Shown: positions 46,056 through 58,683 of the stretch, piece after piece
Layout: each line of letters starts with the position of its first letter
Numbering within the stretch: position 1 is the stretch's first letter
NCBI GenBank assembly: GCA_963971425.1
Contig: OZ020516.1
Coordinates: 12,946,593 to 13,010,592, forward strand
Source of the DNA: Bryoerythrophyllum caledonicum
Lineage: Eukaryota > Streptophyta > Bryopsida > Pottiales > Pottiaceae
Reading direction: 5' to 3'
Length of the DNA: 64,000 bases
Translations under genes and position numbers: made by a program
Notes under the pieces: generated by a model
What the model was told of the DNA's origin: nothing
What the model saw: the letters and a program-made list of their open reading frames with translations, nothing else
Databases searched by the model: none

Positions 46056-48296
46056 ATTGTAGTTTTGAGGCCAAACTTGAATAGCGAAATGTAAAGCAGA
46101 CAACATTAGAAAACATTATAGAGAGTGTAGGTCATTACTAATAAAAATGACTTGTTAATTGTTCTTCACACGCTACATTTCTTTTGTTTTACTTCAACTA
46201 ATTTTATTAAATATTGGTAAGAGTGTTTTTAATAACTCTTGAAGACGAAAGGTCCCTCGTTGGAGTTTTGCAAATCTCAAGCGCATTACCATGGTTGCAA
46301 AATATATTTTCAATTCTTGAAACTTTGTACAAAGTCGCAAGAAGATAAGAGCTACATGAGAATATGATTCAATTTCATTGGACCCATAAGAAAAAATTAA
46401 GCCATCTTGAGGATGAATTGTTGAGGGTGAGTAATTAGGGCAACTTCAAAAAAAATTGTTGCAATCCTCTACCAAATATGAGATTTAAAAAACTAGTAAG
46501 TAACATTCTTTTTTTTTAGATTGAAAAAAACATAGCCTTCCATAGTATAGAAGTTTTACTCTAAAAGACAAGTCAAAAAAATTCTCAATTTTTTGGGGGC
46601 AAGGTGTACAAAACAAACTCCATTTTCTCATTAAAGGAAGTGATTAATTTTTCTCATTTGGTTTTTAATTTTCTCCAAGCAGAAGCATGAACCTTTGTTT
46701 GACCATTTAGATTTTCAAATTACACAAAAAGATTAGTGACTTTTAAACCTCTCTTCCTTGCTTAATTGTTTTGAAAATGCTATACATTTCCAATACCTCT
46801 AAAGATTGGTTTACAAAGGAACCAACATCACATACATTGTCATGGTACAAATTCTAGAATTTCCAATTTTTGGAATCAAATATTTTGAAATTTTGAACCT
46901 TGGTTTTTAAGGATCAAACTACACTTTATTATCCTTCATGAAATGAGTATTTTACACTAGAGAAAGTTGTAACTCAATCTATGATTTCAAATACTTGTTA
47001 ACCAAATCTTAGGTGTAGTAGAGATATTAAGTACATTCAAAACAATAATGCAATAGGAAGCGGTCCCAATTAAACGAAACATATCTTAGATCAATTTTTA
47101 ATAAAATCTCAATCCAAAACAGTGATCATAAAGATTTTTATTTTTATTTTCAAGTCGAGATATTTTTTTGAAGAACAAAATTATGTATAAACAAATGTGG
47201 AAGAAGAAAAAGTTTATCTGCATGAAACTTCGACTCCCTTTGGCACAATGGAAAGGTTTTTATGCTTCTAGTAGGGTTTTTTTCTCCAAAGAAGGCTATG
47301 TAATTTACTTGTATTCAAAACCTCAATGCCCGAACTCCCCACTGGATTTTTTTGATGGATTCAAAAAATCCATCAAAAAACAAATAAAAAATATCCCCAT
47401 GAATCTATTTTTTTAAATCTCAAAATCGAAATCGCAGGAACATGCTTGCACACTCAATAAGCCAAACAGTTGGTTCTTTAGAGGTAAGATGCACTTCTAA
47501 GACAGATGAAGAGAAAAACAAAAATGGTTGAAATGTATCCTTTTCACTCATCCAAGGCGGGCATACTACTAGCGTTTCTCTACATGTCTTATTTTTACAA
47601 CATGTCTATAAAAATAAACAAGTCATGTGCTCTCTATGATACATTTGAGGTTAATCAACTTACAACCATCCCCTCAATCTGCACAGTGAATCAAGGGAGA
47701 TTCAAGGATTGTTGTCATGTTTTTGTGGAGGTGTTGGGAAGGAAGGGGCCCAATAGCATATCCTTGCCACATAAAGGATTCCCCTTGTACCCAATTTCTG
47801 GGGCCACTTTCAACAATTTCCTGGGCCACTTTCAACAATTTCCTTGGGAATCTTGTGTTCATGTATGGGATCACATGGAGAGCGTGACTTGGCTTGTGGA
47901 AGGCATACAGAGACCAAGAGTTGGAGTGTGAGATGCACATGGCCCATTGAAGGAACACCATTGAAGGAATGCATTTCAATTGCCCTCTTGGTGGAATGGC
48001 TCCCGAGGGGATGGACGGAGATGTATAGGGTCATCCCCTCCCCGCTCTTGTGTCTGTACTTGTAGCCCATTACCATTGCCCTATTCAAACCTAAAACTCC
48101 TAAAACTTCAAAAACTCCTAAAACTCACAAATAAACCCTGAACCTCAAACCCTAAAATTTGATCCATGAACCCTAAATTCTAAATTTGGGCATTGAGGGG
48201 ACAAAGAGGGGATGATTCTCCATCCATTTTTGTCGGGAGGAAGGGCAACAAGGAGATCATTCCTTCATGACCTAAACTTGCGGCATTTAACCCCTT
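46056..48296. other. No recognisable gene
   Basis: AT-rich sequence. A 141-codon + frame (47506-47931) overlaps a 20-bp tandem duplication (CCACTTTCAACAATTTCCT at 47810-47845) and has no family features. Telomere-like AACCCTAAA words near 48110-48180 are scattered, not an array. Confidence 0.5.
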
Positions 48297-48300
48297 ACAA

Positions 48301-49478
48301 TCCTTGACAATTTCACACCAAATGCACTTCAAAACTGAGGAATTCAGTGCAATGAGTAAGGAAGGAAACAAAAAATTTAATTTTAATTTTAACCATAGAA
48401 TTTCAATTATGACTTATTAAGTAACATACTCAAAAACTTTCATGAACTTGACCACATGGATTGAAAGATTTTAGTGTTTGAAGTAAAAAATAATTAATTT
48501 CCTCCTTGCGCTAAGTGGATCAACAAACTTTGACTACACTTGGTGTTAAATTTTTGCACTACACAAGGTCTAATATCACTACCATCATATTAACCCTTTA
48601 ATGCTGGAGGTCTTCACAAAGCACGGGAGAATCCACGAGTGTATTAGATCATGCATAATAGCTAGTAGATAATGCACAACAATATCTACATGCATGATAC
48701 ATTTCACATTGACCCCACTTTACATAAATCATTGTAGCTTCTCAATGCTTGCACCAATGCGCTCCGGAATTGTTCCATTTGAAGCGTATGAACTAGTGCT
48801 AGACACGTTCCCAACGAGAAAAGCACGTCTAACTTACAAAGAAGGAGCTATACCCCGGAAAGTACTAAAATCGACCCAAAAACAACCACCTGAGCACTAA
48901 AGGGTAAAACATGATAATAGTTCCTTGTACACCAATTTTTAGAGGTAAAGAAAGAGTGTAGCATATTCAAGGTTTGGAGGTTAAAAAAATTTCCAACCCA
49001 TGTTTTATTTCTTTGTCAACTTAATATGTTTTAGAATGATAATCCAAATGGTCAATAAAAAGGTTTACACCACAATAGTTGTGGAAAAAGTAAAGAGTAA
49101 GGAATATGGAGATCTCTAAGTTGTATGTAAAGAAAAAAAGTGTTTTTTGGTACCTCATTTGACAATGTTTGTAAATGTTTGACTTGGGTTAATATGCTAT
49201 TCTACCTAAAGACAAGAAAATTCGACAATATGAAGGGAAGTAATATTACTTGCTCATATTGAAAATCTCACATTTAACAGATTGTCCCTGCAAAGTTTTT
49301 GGAGTTGCCTTACATGCTTCTCTTGAGAGGTTTTTCTTTAAGATGACATAACTTTCTTTCCATAAGGCCGATGAGAATAAAATTTATATTCCCATGTACT
49401 CCGTGTCTACTTGCATCTTTCTACAAAATTTCAAGAACTATAAATATAAATTGCAACCATGACAAAGCCCACCTCGGG
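48301..49478. mobile_element. TTAA-family element, right end missing
   Basis: TTAA (48297-48300) then CCCCTTACAATCC. The interior matches 44338-46051 (for example 'gcaatgagtaaggaaggaaac' near 48350, 'tttgactacacttgg', 'gacaatatgaagggaa'). The homology stops at about 49478. A smaller family member is nested at 48594-48904. Confidence 0.65.
48594..48904. mobile_element. Small nested TTAA-type element (311 bp)
   Basis: TTAA (48590-48593) then CCCTTTAATGCTGGAGG; right end CACTAAAGGG followed by TAAA, one base off TTAA. It interrupts the larger element between its 'ctaccatcat' and 'tccttgtacaccaat' blocks, which are adjacent in 44338-46051 relatives. Confidence 0.65.
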
Positions 49479-49479
49479 G

Positions 49480-50735
49480 TTGTGTGCGGAACAACGATTT
49501 TTTTCCTAATATCGTGTGTAGCGCGAGTGGCTACACACCAACCAACCCTTTGATGATGTTTGGTGATTCGTTGTGAATGTGTCGTAAGGAACTGTGGCTC
49601 CCATCGTGAATAGATAGTTACTGCAGTGGCGACACTAATTTTTCATCTGTCAGTTGAATAGTGAATTCGTTATGCTCCTTCCATGCTTCACGGTAGCTCA
49701 TGTGGCGACTTTCCTGAACAAACGATCTCTATTTTGGTGATGTGGTTGAGAATACATGTGCCACTGTGGCGACATATGACCATCATCATACAAGTTTTGC
49801 CAATTGAAACAGCATAATGCTCAATCATACAAACAAGACACAGTGACAGAACTTAGAGGACACGAAGTTACTGAACATGCAAACAAGGATGTGATGCAAC
49901 CACATAGCCATACTGATTGGAGGAATCAAACCTCGACCAAGTGACAACTATCGACGTCCACCGTGCCACCGCTTTCCGACCCCTCCGTAGACCCTCACAA
50001 CCTCAAACCTGGCGCTCAACGACTACAAAGATTCTAACAGCACTCTCCCATTGAAAAGAAGTTTCGACACAGAGGATTGCTGAAGAGCCATGACTCCTCC
50101 AAAAACGCATCAATGCAGAACCTAATGCAATCCACGCACACCGTAATGAGAGACAAATCTGCATGGAATTCAGAGACAAGAGGCCGAAGCTCTGAAACTT
50201 CCTCTTCAGGTCAAATTTAATGCCGCCATTCTATGCGCACCAACCTCCTCTACCACGCCTACGCTTGACACTCATGAGCACTCCGCTTCTGCCACTTCTC
50301 TCCTCTCATTGCTGTTAATTGCAACAACCATTGCGCAGTCCTAAATGGAGGTTGAGACAAGGTCTAAACCCTAATGTGGTTACAAGACCTCAGCAAGCAG
50401 CTGCAATAGTGGCCATAGTAGAAGGAGCAGACTAATCCAGGAGTTTGGCTTCCAACCTAACTTAAGGAGAGAAGGTGGCGTGCTGAATGAAATTTTAGGC
50501 TGGAAGAGGCGACTCGTGACATACGTAGTGGAGGCGCGATGGCGACCGAGAGCGCAACGCCGGCTCCATGACGGGCGATGCACCACGAGACTCTAAACGG
50601 CAATTGGCAACCTAGGACCCCAAAACTGCCATTTTTGTCTATGTAAATTTCGGCAATAAGATTTTAAGGTAAGTTGCTGGCGAATTTTCGCCAGCATATT
50701 TTTCGTTGGTGCGGAAAGGTAAGTTTCTTTATTTG
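49480..50735. other. No recognisable gene
   Basis: Moderately GC-richer sequence with short frames only (68 codons minus at 50380-50586). Nothing identifiable. Confidence 0.4.
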
Positions 50736-50738
50736 TAA

Positions 50739-51316
50739 GGGGCAGCTTACACTACGGACCAAGAACTCGTCCCATGACCCTCTTAAATCTGTGATTGGCT
50801 CCATCAACTCGTCCCGGGATGACTTGGATTTACACTAGCAGGAAAAAAGAAAAGTGACCAAAGGAGTTGAGGTCCTCAAAAGGCCTAGAAATAGGCCTAA
50901 TGGATAATGTTGGAGGGTCCCCCGGATTTTGGGGCGAGAGAGGCTAAATGGATTCTCTCGTTGCTGAAATGAGGAGACCCTGGGCCTGAAATGTTGTTTT
51001 ATTATTTTTAAATTGATTTTTTTTTTTTTTTTTTTTTTGGCCACCGTTTTTGTCTTTTTGGCTTGTTTTATTTCCTTTGTTATTTTAGGAAATACTGCCC
51101 TTTTCAGGCATTCATTAAAAAAATCAGCACGCCCACTTTTTAGTACATGGTCATTCCTCTTGGTCCAAGTTCGGTTTACACTTAGTGAGAGGCCCAAGGG
51201 CTTTAAAAATGACATTTTTATGAAATGTGACCATGGAAGTGTGACCATGAAGTGTGACCATGGAATTAATCCATTTTCTTTGGTCACGGCTCTTGGTCTA
51301 TAGTGTAAACCGCCCC
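50739..51316. mobile_element. PIF/Harbinger-type non-autonomous element (578 bp)
   Basis: Inverted ends GGGGCAGCTTACACTAC / GTAGTGTAA-type (mirror GGGGCGGTTTACACTATAG) extend about 28 bp into GACCAAGA. They are flanked by the 3-bp repeat TAA (50736-50738 and 51317-51319). GGG-starting ends with TWA duplications are typical of PIF/Harbinger. The 170-codon minus frame across it contains a poly-Lys run from an (A)n tract and is not a gene. Confidence 0.78.
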
Positions 51317-51319
51317 TAA

Positions 51320-52615
51320 GTGAACACTGTGGAATAAACAAATTCACCTGACCTGACGGACGTTCTTGCTGCAGATTCAGCTAAACGTGCGATCTGTGCC
51401 TTTAAATGTGAATGGACCATCAAATATTGCGTTCCAGAGGGAAAATCTGGAAACTTGAAAAATATTCCTACATTTGTGTCCAAAAAACAAAAAAAAACAA
51501 ATAAATAAATAAAATAAAGAATTAAAAATTAAAAGCTTGAAAAATACATGAAAATTCTGAAAAAAATAATACAACCACTCTACAGGATACTGGGGTAGTT
51601 TTTCCCGGATAAATCTCTATGTAGAATCGTACCTTTTTCACCCATTTCAGTAAAACGTTTTCACCTGTCTGGGAAAGTATTTTGAACGATCTGGGTATAT
51701 TTTGAAAACATGATTTTGTGCAAAGAGTGGGGTGTGGACAAATCCTGCCCCAAAATTCCGTTCGTTGGTGGGCCCTGCTAAAAAGTTTTTAAAAAGCTCC
51801 CTATTGGAGTTTAACTCACCATATTGGGGGCCTCTAGAAGACTTCCGGGGGCCAAATTCGGCATAACATTCGCGACAAGAAGCTTTTAGAGCCCCAAAAG
51901 AAGAGGAAGAAAAAATGAACTCTGTACGAATTTTTTTTTAAAAAAAAATAATTAAAAAAAATAAAAATAAACATGAACCCTTGAGGGACCCCACCGCGTC
52001 CTAAACTCACTTTCCAGGCACTGACAGTGAAGTCAGGATCCCCGGAAGTACGGAAAGTACTGTACGGATGTACGGGATGGGACAGGCAGCCGATGGTGAC
52101 GTGTCAGAGCCTCATGCTCGGCGAGATTTGCGCCGAACTCCGCGCTGACGATCCCACGATTATTGCCAGCTACTGCTGCCGCGTTTCTCGCCGTCCTCGT
52201 TTATGCTTGTTCGCCGTCATACCCGTTGAAATTTAGTCCCTCTCTTCTTCGGCGTTTTGGTGCACCTAATTCGAGATACAGTCCAAATGAGTTTTTCTTT
52301 TTTAATTTAAAAAAATTGGCACAAATTAGGGGCTGTTTTTTCGATTCTTCCTTTTTTTTTTTTTTGAAACAAATCAAAACCAAGTTTGATTGCAAAAAGG
52401 AACCAGTACAGACAAGTGTGCCAGCTCCGGTCACACCAAGGACTCAAGACCTTTTTTTTTTCTTTTTTTTTTCGATTCTTCCGGTTTGACAATTTTTTTT
52501 TAATGAAGTGTTGAATGAGTGTCAAGAAAAAGTGTTGATAGCAATCCCTTTATACGAGTGGAGTTTGTCTTGTTGTGAGTTTTTCATTTGTGAAAGGGTG
52601 TGAGGTTATGTCTTC
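51320..52615. other. No recognisable gene; poly(T)/poly(A) tracts
   Basis: Contains a GC-richer 240-bp patch at 52020-52260 followed by several long T runs (52340-52500). Short frames on both strands traverse the runs. Nothing identifiable. Confidence 0.4.
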
Positions 52616-53344
52616 GGGTATGCTTCCGTGTGAGGACAGGGAGAATTGACCCCTTACCTGAGTGGGCCCCGTCATAATTGCATGGGGTCGTTTTTCTGGC
52701 CCTCTTATTTTGGGGGGTCCATAGGTTTTTTTTGGAATTTTTTTGACAAAATTGGGGCCTACGGACATTGTTTATCGAAGAGGACTCTCCCTTGCTATAA
52801 ATAGGGCCCCATCCAAAAACAAAATAGGGGCTAGGTTTGGTCCCACCACCTCGTGGCCCCCACAGGTAAGGACGAGCGAGGGGGTCAATTCTCCCTGGCC
52901 TCCGTATGAGACCCGTCCCCGCATTTTCTACTGTAGCACCCATCTATGACCCACCTCAGAATATTGTGGGAGAAGTCCATCACGGTGTTTACATGTGCAA
53001 CCCACTATCTCATTGAAACTAAAAATAAATCATAGATCTATCTAAAAGAAATAACAATTAGAAGACGTGAGAGTGTGTTCCCACAAGTTCTCAAAGACAC
53101 TTTTGTGAATCATTGAACCATGATCTCTGGAGTTATTGAATTAGGAGACAAAAAATTTACAGACTTAAAATGGATATAGTGGGAACCCGCTCAATTTTCT
53201 GGGCCTGCCAACCCCTTGTGTCAAGCCTGTCAAAGGTTGTGGATACCTGCTATTATTATGACGGGTTGGGAGCCTGATGGGTTGCATGGAAGTCCCTAGA
53301 CCCTGCTCAAAATGGTGGGACGGGTCTCACATGGAAACAGGCCC
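52616..53344. mobile_element. Harbinger-like MITE hosting a nested MULE-type MITE
   Basis: The left end GGGTATGCTTCCGTGTGA continues after the nested insertion as GACCCGTCCCC. The right end read in reverse is GGGCCTGTTTCCATGTGA then GACCCGTCCC. TTC (left) and TTA (right) flank it, consistent with a mutated TTA duplication. Without the insertion it is about 450 bp. Confidence 0.7.
52634..52900. mobile_element. MULE-type MITE, copy 2 (267 bp), nested
   Basis: Matches 32438-32716 throughout. It is flanked by TCCGTGTGA (52625-52633) and TCCGTATGA (52901-52909), a 9-bp target duplication with one substitution lying inside the end of the host MITE. Confidence 0.85.
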
Positions 53345-53851
53345 TTAGAGGACTCCCATCCATTTGTAGACGCGGTGGATGGTGTGGAGGCAATGGCCAA
53401 CGAGATCTCCAAAGGGAGCAGGCAAGGTGGGCCATGGCCGCTTTCCGTGCACTCTACTACCGGGTGGGCAACGGGCTGGGGTTGGCGACTCGGTCTCTCT
53501 CAATTGGTGCTTTTCTTTTAGTATGAGAAATAGACCCTTTGTTCACACAAATACCTTGGTGTGTGAGGCAACATGGGCTGCGACCGGGTGTGGGTGGAGC
53601 TTGCCCCTGGCAGCTCACCCCCCATGTGCAAAAACAACCATGCCTTTGGCCATTGGGTTGGAGTACCGGTGGTCATGCTCCTAGTTTGTAACCTAGTTCT
53701 TCATTGGTTGTAAGGCAAGTCCTTCATGACCATATTTCATTATGTAATGAAGACTATAATTATGTTCCACCCAATTCTTCTGGGTTTGTATGTTTTCTTG
53801 GTCTTCTTTGCATTAAAAATCATTTCACCTCATTCATTAGAGTATATTTGA

Positions 53852-54142
53852 TCCTTTAACGCCTAAGTGGACCACAAGGCACTGGGAGAATATACAAGGG
53901 TACTAGATTATGGAGAATATCATCTACACAACATGTACATTTTATTGCAACCCCACTTCGCGGAGATCACTGTAGTTCATCAATGCTTGCATCCATTGGA
54001 GATCAAAGAGATGCATTGAAAAGCTCTCTCAGAGTTCCAAATGCGTTATGAGTACTGCGATGACAACAAGCAATTGTGGTGAAAGATACAACATCAAGAG
54101 CTCAAAAATCGACCCTGCCAGGGGCTCATAGGTGTTAAAGGG
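53852..54142. mobile_element. Small TTAA-type element (291 bp)
   Basis: Left TCCTTTAACGCCTAAG after TTGA (53848-53851); right GGTGTTAAAGGG before TTAA (54143-54146). The ends mirror each other over about 12 bp. The interval 53345-53850 to its left holds no gene I can support. Confidence 0.65.
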
Positions 54143-54911
54143 TTAAACTTAAAAAACAAACTAGATTTATTTTATGTTTTTGGGTTTTTTTTGTTTTTTT
54201 TGTTTTTTTTTGTTTCAATCCACTTTTGACTACATGACATGATATCAAATAGGGATTCTAATTTATGAAGATTTTTTAATTTTTTTAAAATAAATGCAAC
54301 AAAGACCTCACAATGTTGCCTTAGGACATTTGGAACCGTAGGTTCCAGAAATGAGCATGGCCTCGGCCACCCGTCACCGTGATCATTGAAGGGAAGGGTA
54401 TGGAGACATGCCCTAAAAGCCATGGAAGGTCCCATTCCAAGGCCTGGTTGATGACATGGTTAGACAAGAAAGTGCATAAGAGAGTGCAGTGTAGAATGAA
54501 TGGAAGATTTCAACTAAGTACATTTTCTGACAATGAATATTTAAAGAGTTTTATGACTCTGTGGGGACTCCATGAGTGCTATAATTCACCGGCCATAGAA
54601 ATTTTTATTCTAAAAAACCATGATCTGACATGGCCCGAGCTTTGTGAATTGGGTGCACCAAGAATGAAAGGCCAATTCTTGGCCTAGGGGCCAATGTCAG
54701 ATTTCAATATTAAAATTTTTATTTATTTTTAAAAAAAAAATTCAACAAATCAGATCCGTTGGATTTTAGAGAAATCTGAACGGATCTTTTGGCCTCGTCC
54801 TCTCTTCATCCTCTCCACTCTTCTCTTCGTCTTTTTTATTTTATTTTGTGCCTTGGACTCCAAATTTTTTTTGTGGGTTGTCGAATTGTTGCTGCCATTT
54901 TCAGGGATAGG

Positions 54912-55910
54912 ATGGAGGGGTCTTTAGAGATGAGTGGATACAAGTTGATGCAAAGGTATGAAAGTGCCAAAGCTCATGCTTTTCAGCCCTTTCCTAGCTC
55001 TTTAGAAGAACATAATGGTAGTGTAGAAATCCCTGATTTTTTTCAACCGCCTCCTAGAACTCCTATTCCTCCACCACCACCATTGATTATGGGTATGTTT
55101 GCACCTCATGCAAAGAGAAAGGCCGCTAAAGAGATTGAGGAGGAGAATGTAGAGATTGTAGCTCCGCCGGCACCAAAGAAGAAAGGAGCAGCAACTTCGA
55201 AGAAGCCTCGCAAGAAAATTGTGAAGAAAGAGAAGGAGGAAGATGAAGAATTGAGCTCAAAAATTGGAAGGATGCCGATGTGGAGACTATGATTTCATTG
55301 CGTGGCGAGATGGAATCCAAATTTTTGAAGACCGCAAAGAAACAAGGTATGATTTTTGGGTGTGTGATTTTTTGAACAAAAAAACCAAAAAAAAATCACA
55401 TTTCAGATTTGGCCAATTTGGCCTTTTAAAGGCTTTGGCCTTAGCCGCTGGCCCCCCCTTCCCCCCCATCGCGGCCTATCCATGCCGGTGAGGATGATGG
55501 CGTTGGTGCTAGGGTTTGATCCCTCCACCTCGCACCCGCAAGGAGGATATCTTTGGATGGTCTCCAAGTCAACCTTCCTTCCCTCTTCATGTCCATGACA
55601 ACTAAGAACGTCTTTTTATTAAAAAAAACCATAGCTGTAATTTTTGGTTAATTCCTTGTTTAGAGGCCTAAATAAGCCCAAATTACCTTTTCTTCAATGT
55701 TTTTAACTACCGTAACTGATGTGCACGTGCGGATACTTGGTTGAAGCTACATGCCCGTTTGATTGCGGTGATTCTTGGCCAAAATCGAACAGCCGAGGCT
55801 TGCAAGAAGAAATTCAACAATTTGTATAACTTATAGAAAGGAAGACAAGGTGGCGAATGAAATTTCAGGGTCAAATCGACACGCATGTAAGTCTTCCTGG
55901 TTCAACATCG
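54912..55910 (+). pseudogene. Harbinger ORF1 (Myb/SANT-like), frameshifted
   Basis: From ATG 54912 the frame gives MEGSLEMSGYKLMQRYES, a Pro-rich stretch and a Lys/Glu-rich nuclear-localisation-like segment up to ~55260. A one-base shift leads to NWKDADVETMISLRGEMESKF and then a likely donor at 55347 (CAAG/GTATGA). The second exon (~55730) reads DTWLKLHARLIAVILGQNRTAEACKKKFNNLYN, the third helix of a trihelix/SANT domain, then shifts again to YRKEDKVANEISGS. It ends against the transposase tail. It probably once bound the element ends together with the transposase. Confidence 0.65.
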
Positions 55911-57126
55911 TCGGTTTTCAAGTATCTTCTCATCCCCTTTGCAACTTGTGTAGTTGCCATATAAATATCCGTACTCTCCAAATGCCCTAGCTGGTTTGTA
56001 CTTTCCATGTGCATAATTCTCTCTCCTTTTGCCCATTCATCATCAAACTTGTCTTTATGTATTATACACAAGTTGTGAAGGCAAATGCAAGTGGTTATCA
56101 TATTTGGTACATGTCGAAGGGGCATATCAATCCTCTTCAATAATATCCTCCACCTCCCTTTCAGTATACCAAAGGTTCTATCTATAGCCAATTTTGTAGA
56201 AGAGTGAATAAAATTCCAATGCGCCTTTGCTCTAGATAATCCTTCTTTTTCACCTTTGAAAGGAGAATAGAACCATGGTTTCATTGGATATGCGGCGTCA
56301 CCCATAAGTTTATAAGGTAATAGCTCACCTTTCATAACTTTCTTTCCAATATCTGAATTTTGAAACAAAGTCCAATCATGGCACGTCCAGCCCATCCAAA
56401 ATCGTAATCCCAAAACCTACATTTGCTATCCACTACACCTTGAAGTAGAGCTGAATAAAAACCTTTTCTACAATAATATGAGGTAGGGTCTATAGGAGGA
56501 GCAATGATAGGTATGTAACTTCCATCAACCGCTCCTATCACATAATGTAATCCCCTAAGTTCTTCAAACTCAGCTGCAATTCTCTTTAAAGTAGCTGCGC
56601 ATTGTCTTTCAATCACTAGTGGTTTTAAATGCTTCTCAATTGCTGCACAAAACTCTCTAACAATTATAGATGCAGTAATTTCATGAATCCCATAAGTTTC
56701 AGCATAACCACGCAATGAATTATCACTACTCAATCTGTTCAAAGAAAGAGCAACCCGGTTTCTAAGAGGAATGCATGCTTTGTACTTTGTATCTTCTCGG
56801 CTTAATGACGGAAATAAAATACCACACAAATAATCAAAAGTTTCGGGAAGTAACCTTGTATGTTGCTTGAATAACTTAACTGAGTAGCATCCAAATAACT
56901 GATTGTCCGCAAAAAGAGAACTTCGATCATACATCCAAATGCTCTATGTCCTCCTAGAAGCACCACTCTCTCCAACCATCACAAAAAAAATCATAGCCAT
57001 GGCAGCATAATGTTGATGCAAAGCAAGTTTTTGCAAAGTTGCAACAACAGCCATAACATGTCGCACGGCCATGAAGAACACAAGAGCCACCAAGACCTTT
57101 TGTCTACGTTCATCCATCTCGTACAA
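55871..57126 (-). pseudogene. HARBI1-like DDE transposase, one stop and one frameshift
   Basis: The frame starts at 57126 (MYEMDERRQKVLVAL) and hits TAG at 56944-56946 in the middle of SRRT-SIWMYDRSS. It continues with an LPETFDYLCGILFPSL region and VIGAVDGSYIPI (first catalytic Asp). A single base is missing near 56383, after DYDFGWAGR. The shifted frame then gives LMGDAAYPMKPW (second Asp) and AIDRTFGILKGRWRIL. The last motif normally has Glu (ERxFGxLK), and here it is Asp. The C-terminus includes TCICLHNLCI, as in the family. It overlaps the ORF1 tail by about 40 bp. Confidence 0.85.
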
Positions 57127-57229
57127 AAGGCAATGAAAAAAGAGAGACAGTGGGTGAAATTCTCTACATTTATTGAGTCGGCTCGGCTTCTTGGCCCCAA
57201 GGGTTTTACATATGGGAGAATTGGCCCCG

Positions 57230-58297
57230 GTTGTAATCTTATTATAATGACTACTTGAGGTCGGCCTCTAGCCCAGAAATGGGCTGAAATTTTGTGCAAC
57301 CGACTTGGAGATGAATTGGCTCGGCCTCTAGGCGTAAAGCGGCCCTTATGTGCAGTCAAAATCTGTAAACCTGAGGCTCTGTACATCATTGCCCATTCCA
57401 TTACAAATTTTGTCCTTTTCATTTGATAATGTGCTGGTTTGGCATGCAAAGATATCTCTTCATATTCATTCTAATCAGGGAGAATTATTTTTTTCTATAT
57501 ATGATTGTTTTTAAGTGCGTACAGTTAATGAATTGTGGGAACCTTGGTTAGCCAGGCTCTATTCCCAGTCCATTCCCGTAAAGTTCCCAATGGTTTTCCA
57601 AAACGTTCCCAATGCGTTCTTGATGAGTTTCCACATTGTTACCATGTCTTCCTAAGTGCTTTCCTCAGTGGTCCCAATGCACTCGTCATATTCCCGTAGA
57701 GCTCTCAAAGTGTTGTCATTTGTAACCAATATATACTTTTCAAATTACATCCAAATTTTCCTTTTTGTTTAGTGGGGCCCACCACTATATGTTGAAGCCC
57801 CAACGTAGCCCCATCCGCACTAATGTACATGAGCTTTTTGTTTGTGCTAGTGTCCCCCCTGAGAAAAATCTAAAAAACTCAACATGGTAGAATTTCCAGA
57901 AAGTGCTTCTTGAAGTGGAAAGCGAATATGATAGTGGTGCCACATAGGGCAATTTTTTTTTATGCACCAAGATAGTCTTTCAATAATCTCGTACTCCCTT
58001 TTTCTGCATCTATGAAATGCATGGCAATCAATGCCCTTGGGCCCTACCCCATACATGCTATCATTCCCCCTTAGTATCCAAGTGGTTTCTCTACACCTTT
58101 CCCAAGCCAGGTCACCATGTACATGTGGTCTGAGTTTCTAACATACGACCCTAAGATTTGTAGTGACATACATAGTTATCCTCATTTACTTTCAAGAAAA
58201 CTCAAATGGCCACAAGTAACCAAGCCTATAACCGGCATCATAAGTAGTGTGTATATTTAGAGGAGATGCATGATTATGAAGTTATTTGTGATAGTTC
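57230..58297. other. No recognisable gene
   Basis: AT-rich to moderate composition with short frames on both strands. Nothing identifiable. Confidence 0.45.
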
Positions 58298-58300
58298 TAA

Positions 58301-58680
58301 GAGCATCACCACCCGCCCATTAAGCCATGTACCCTAGGCCGGCAGACGGCATGGTAGCCTTTTACCATGACCCTATCTACCAGGGTTGGTTCTCCAACGT
58401 TGTTTGGAAGAACCCCGTTGGACGATGAGTTGGCTATGGAGATGGCTGAATGTCGAACACCTTGAATTCAACCACAAAGAGATGGGGTTGTCACGTAGTC
58501 GTCGCTTATTAGTCATGAGGGCCTGCATGCTTGATCTTTGTCCTGCCATAAGCCCACCCTCCATCACTGCCACTCCGCCTAATTGAACTGCACTGTCTAG
58601 CCAACGAGCGGCCCAAGCTTTGCCCCAACTACGCCAAACCAACATTTTCCACCAATCTGGCAAGTTGTGGGAGGATGCTC
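58301..58680. mobile_element. TTA-target MITE, copy 1 (380 bp)
   Basis: Ends GAGCATCACC and GGATGCTC, with TAA (58298-58300) and TTA (58681-58683) outside. An internal inverted pair lies near 58378-58425 (GGTTGGTTCTCCAACG and mirrored CGTTGG). The TTA on the right is shared with the next MITE. The two frames of 66 and 106 codons are palindrome shadows. Confidence 0.7.
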
Positions 58681-58683
58681 TTA

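Larger units (their letters stand above)
54670..57226. mobile_element. PIF/Harbinger element with both genes, degenerate
   Basis: A + strand SANT/trihelix-like ORF1 and a minus-strand DDE transposase converge, as in many plant Harbinger elements. Candidate ends are GGCCAATTCT at 54670-54679 and its reverse complement at 57217-57226. These end calls are tentative, and no TTA duplication was found. Both genes carry frameshifts or stops. Confidence 0.6.

Noticed and set aside
47506-47931. 141-codon + strand frame
   Set aside because: Includes a 20-bp tandem duplication, has no family motif or promoter context, and is overlapped by opposite-strand frames of similar size.
50835-51347. 170-codon minus-strand frame
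   Set aside because: It spans a poly(A) tract giving a Lys run and runs across both ends of a Harbinger-type element. No conserved domain.
52163-52525. Phe- or Lys-rich frames
   Set aside because: Produced by T/A homopolymer runs.
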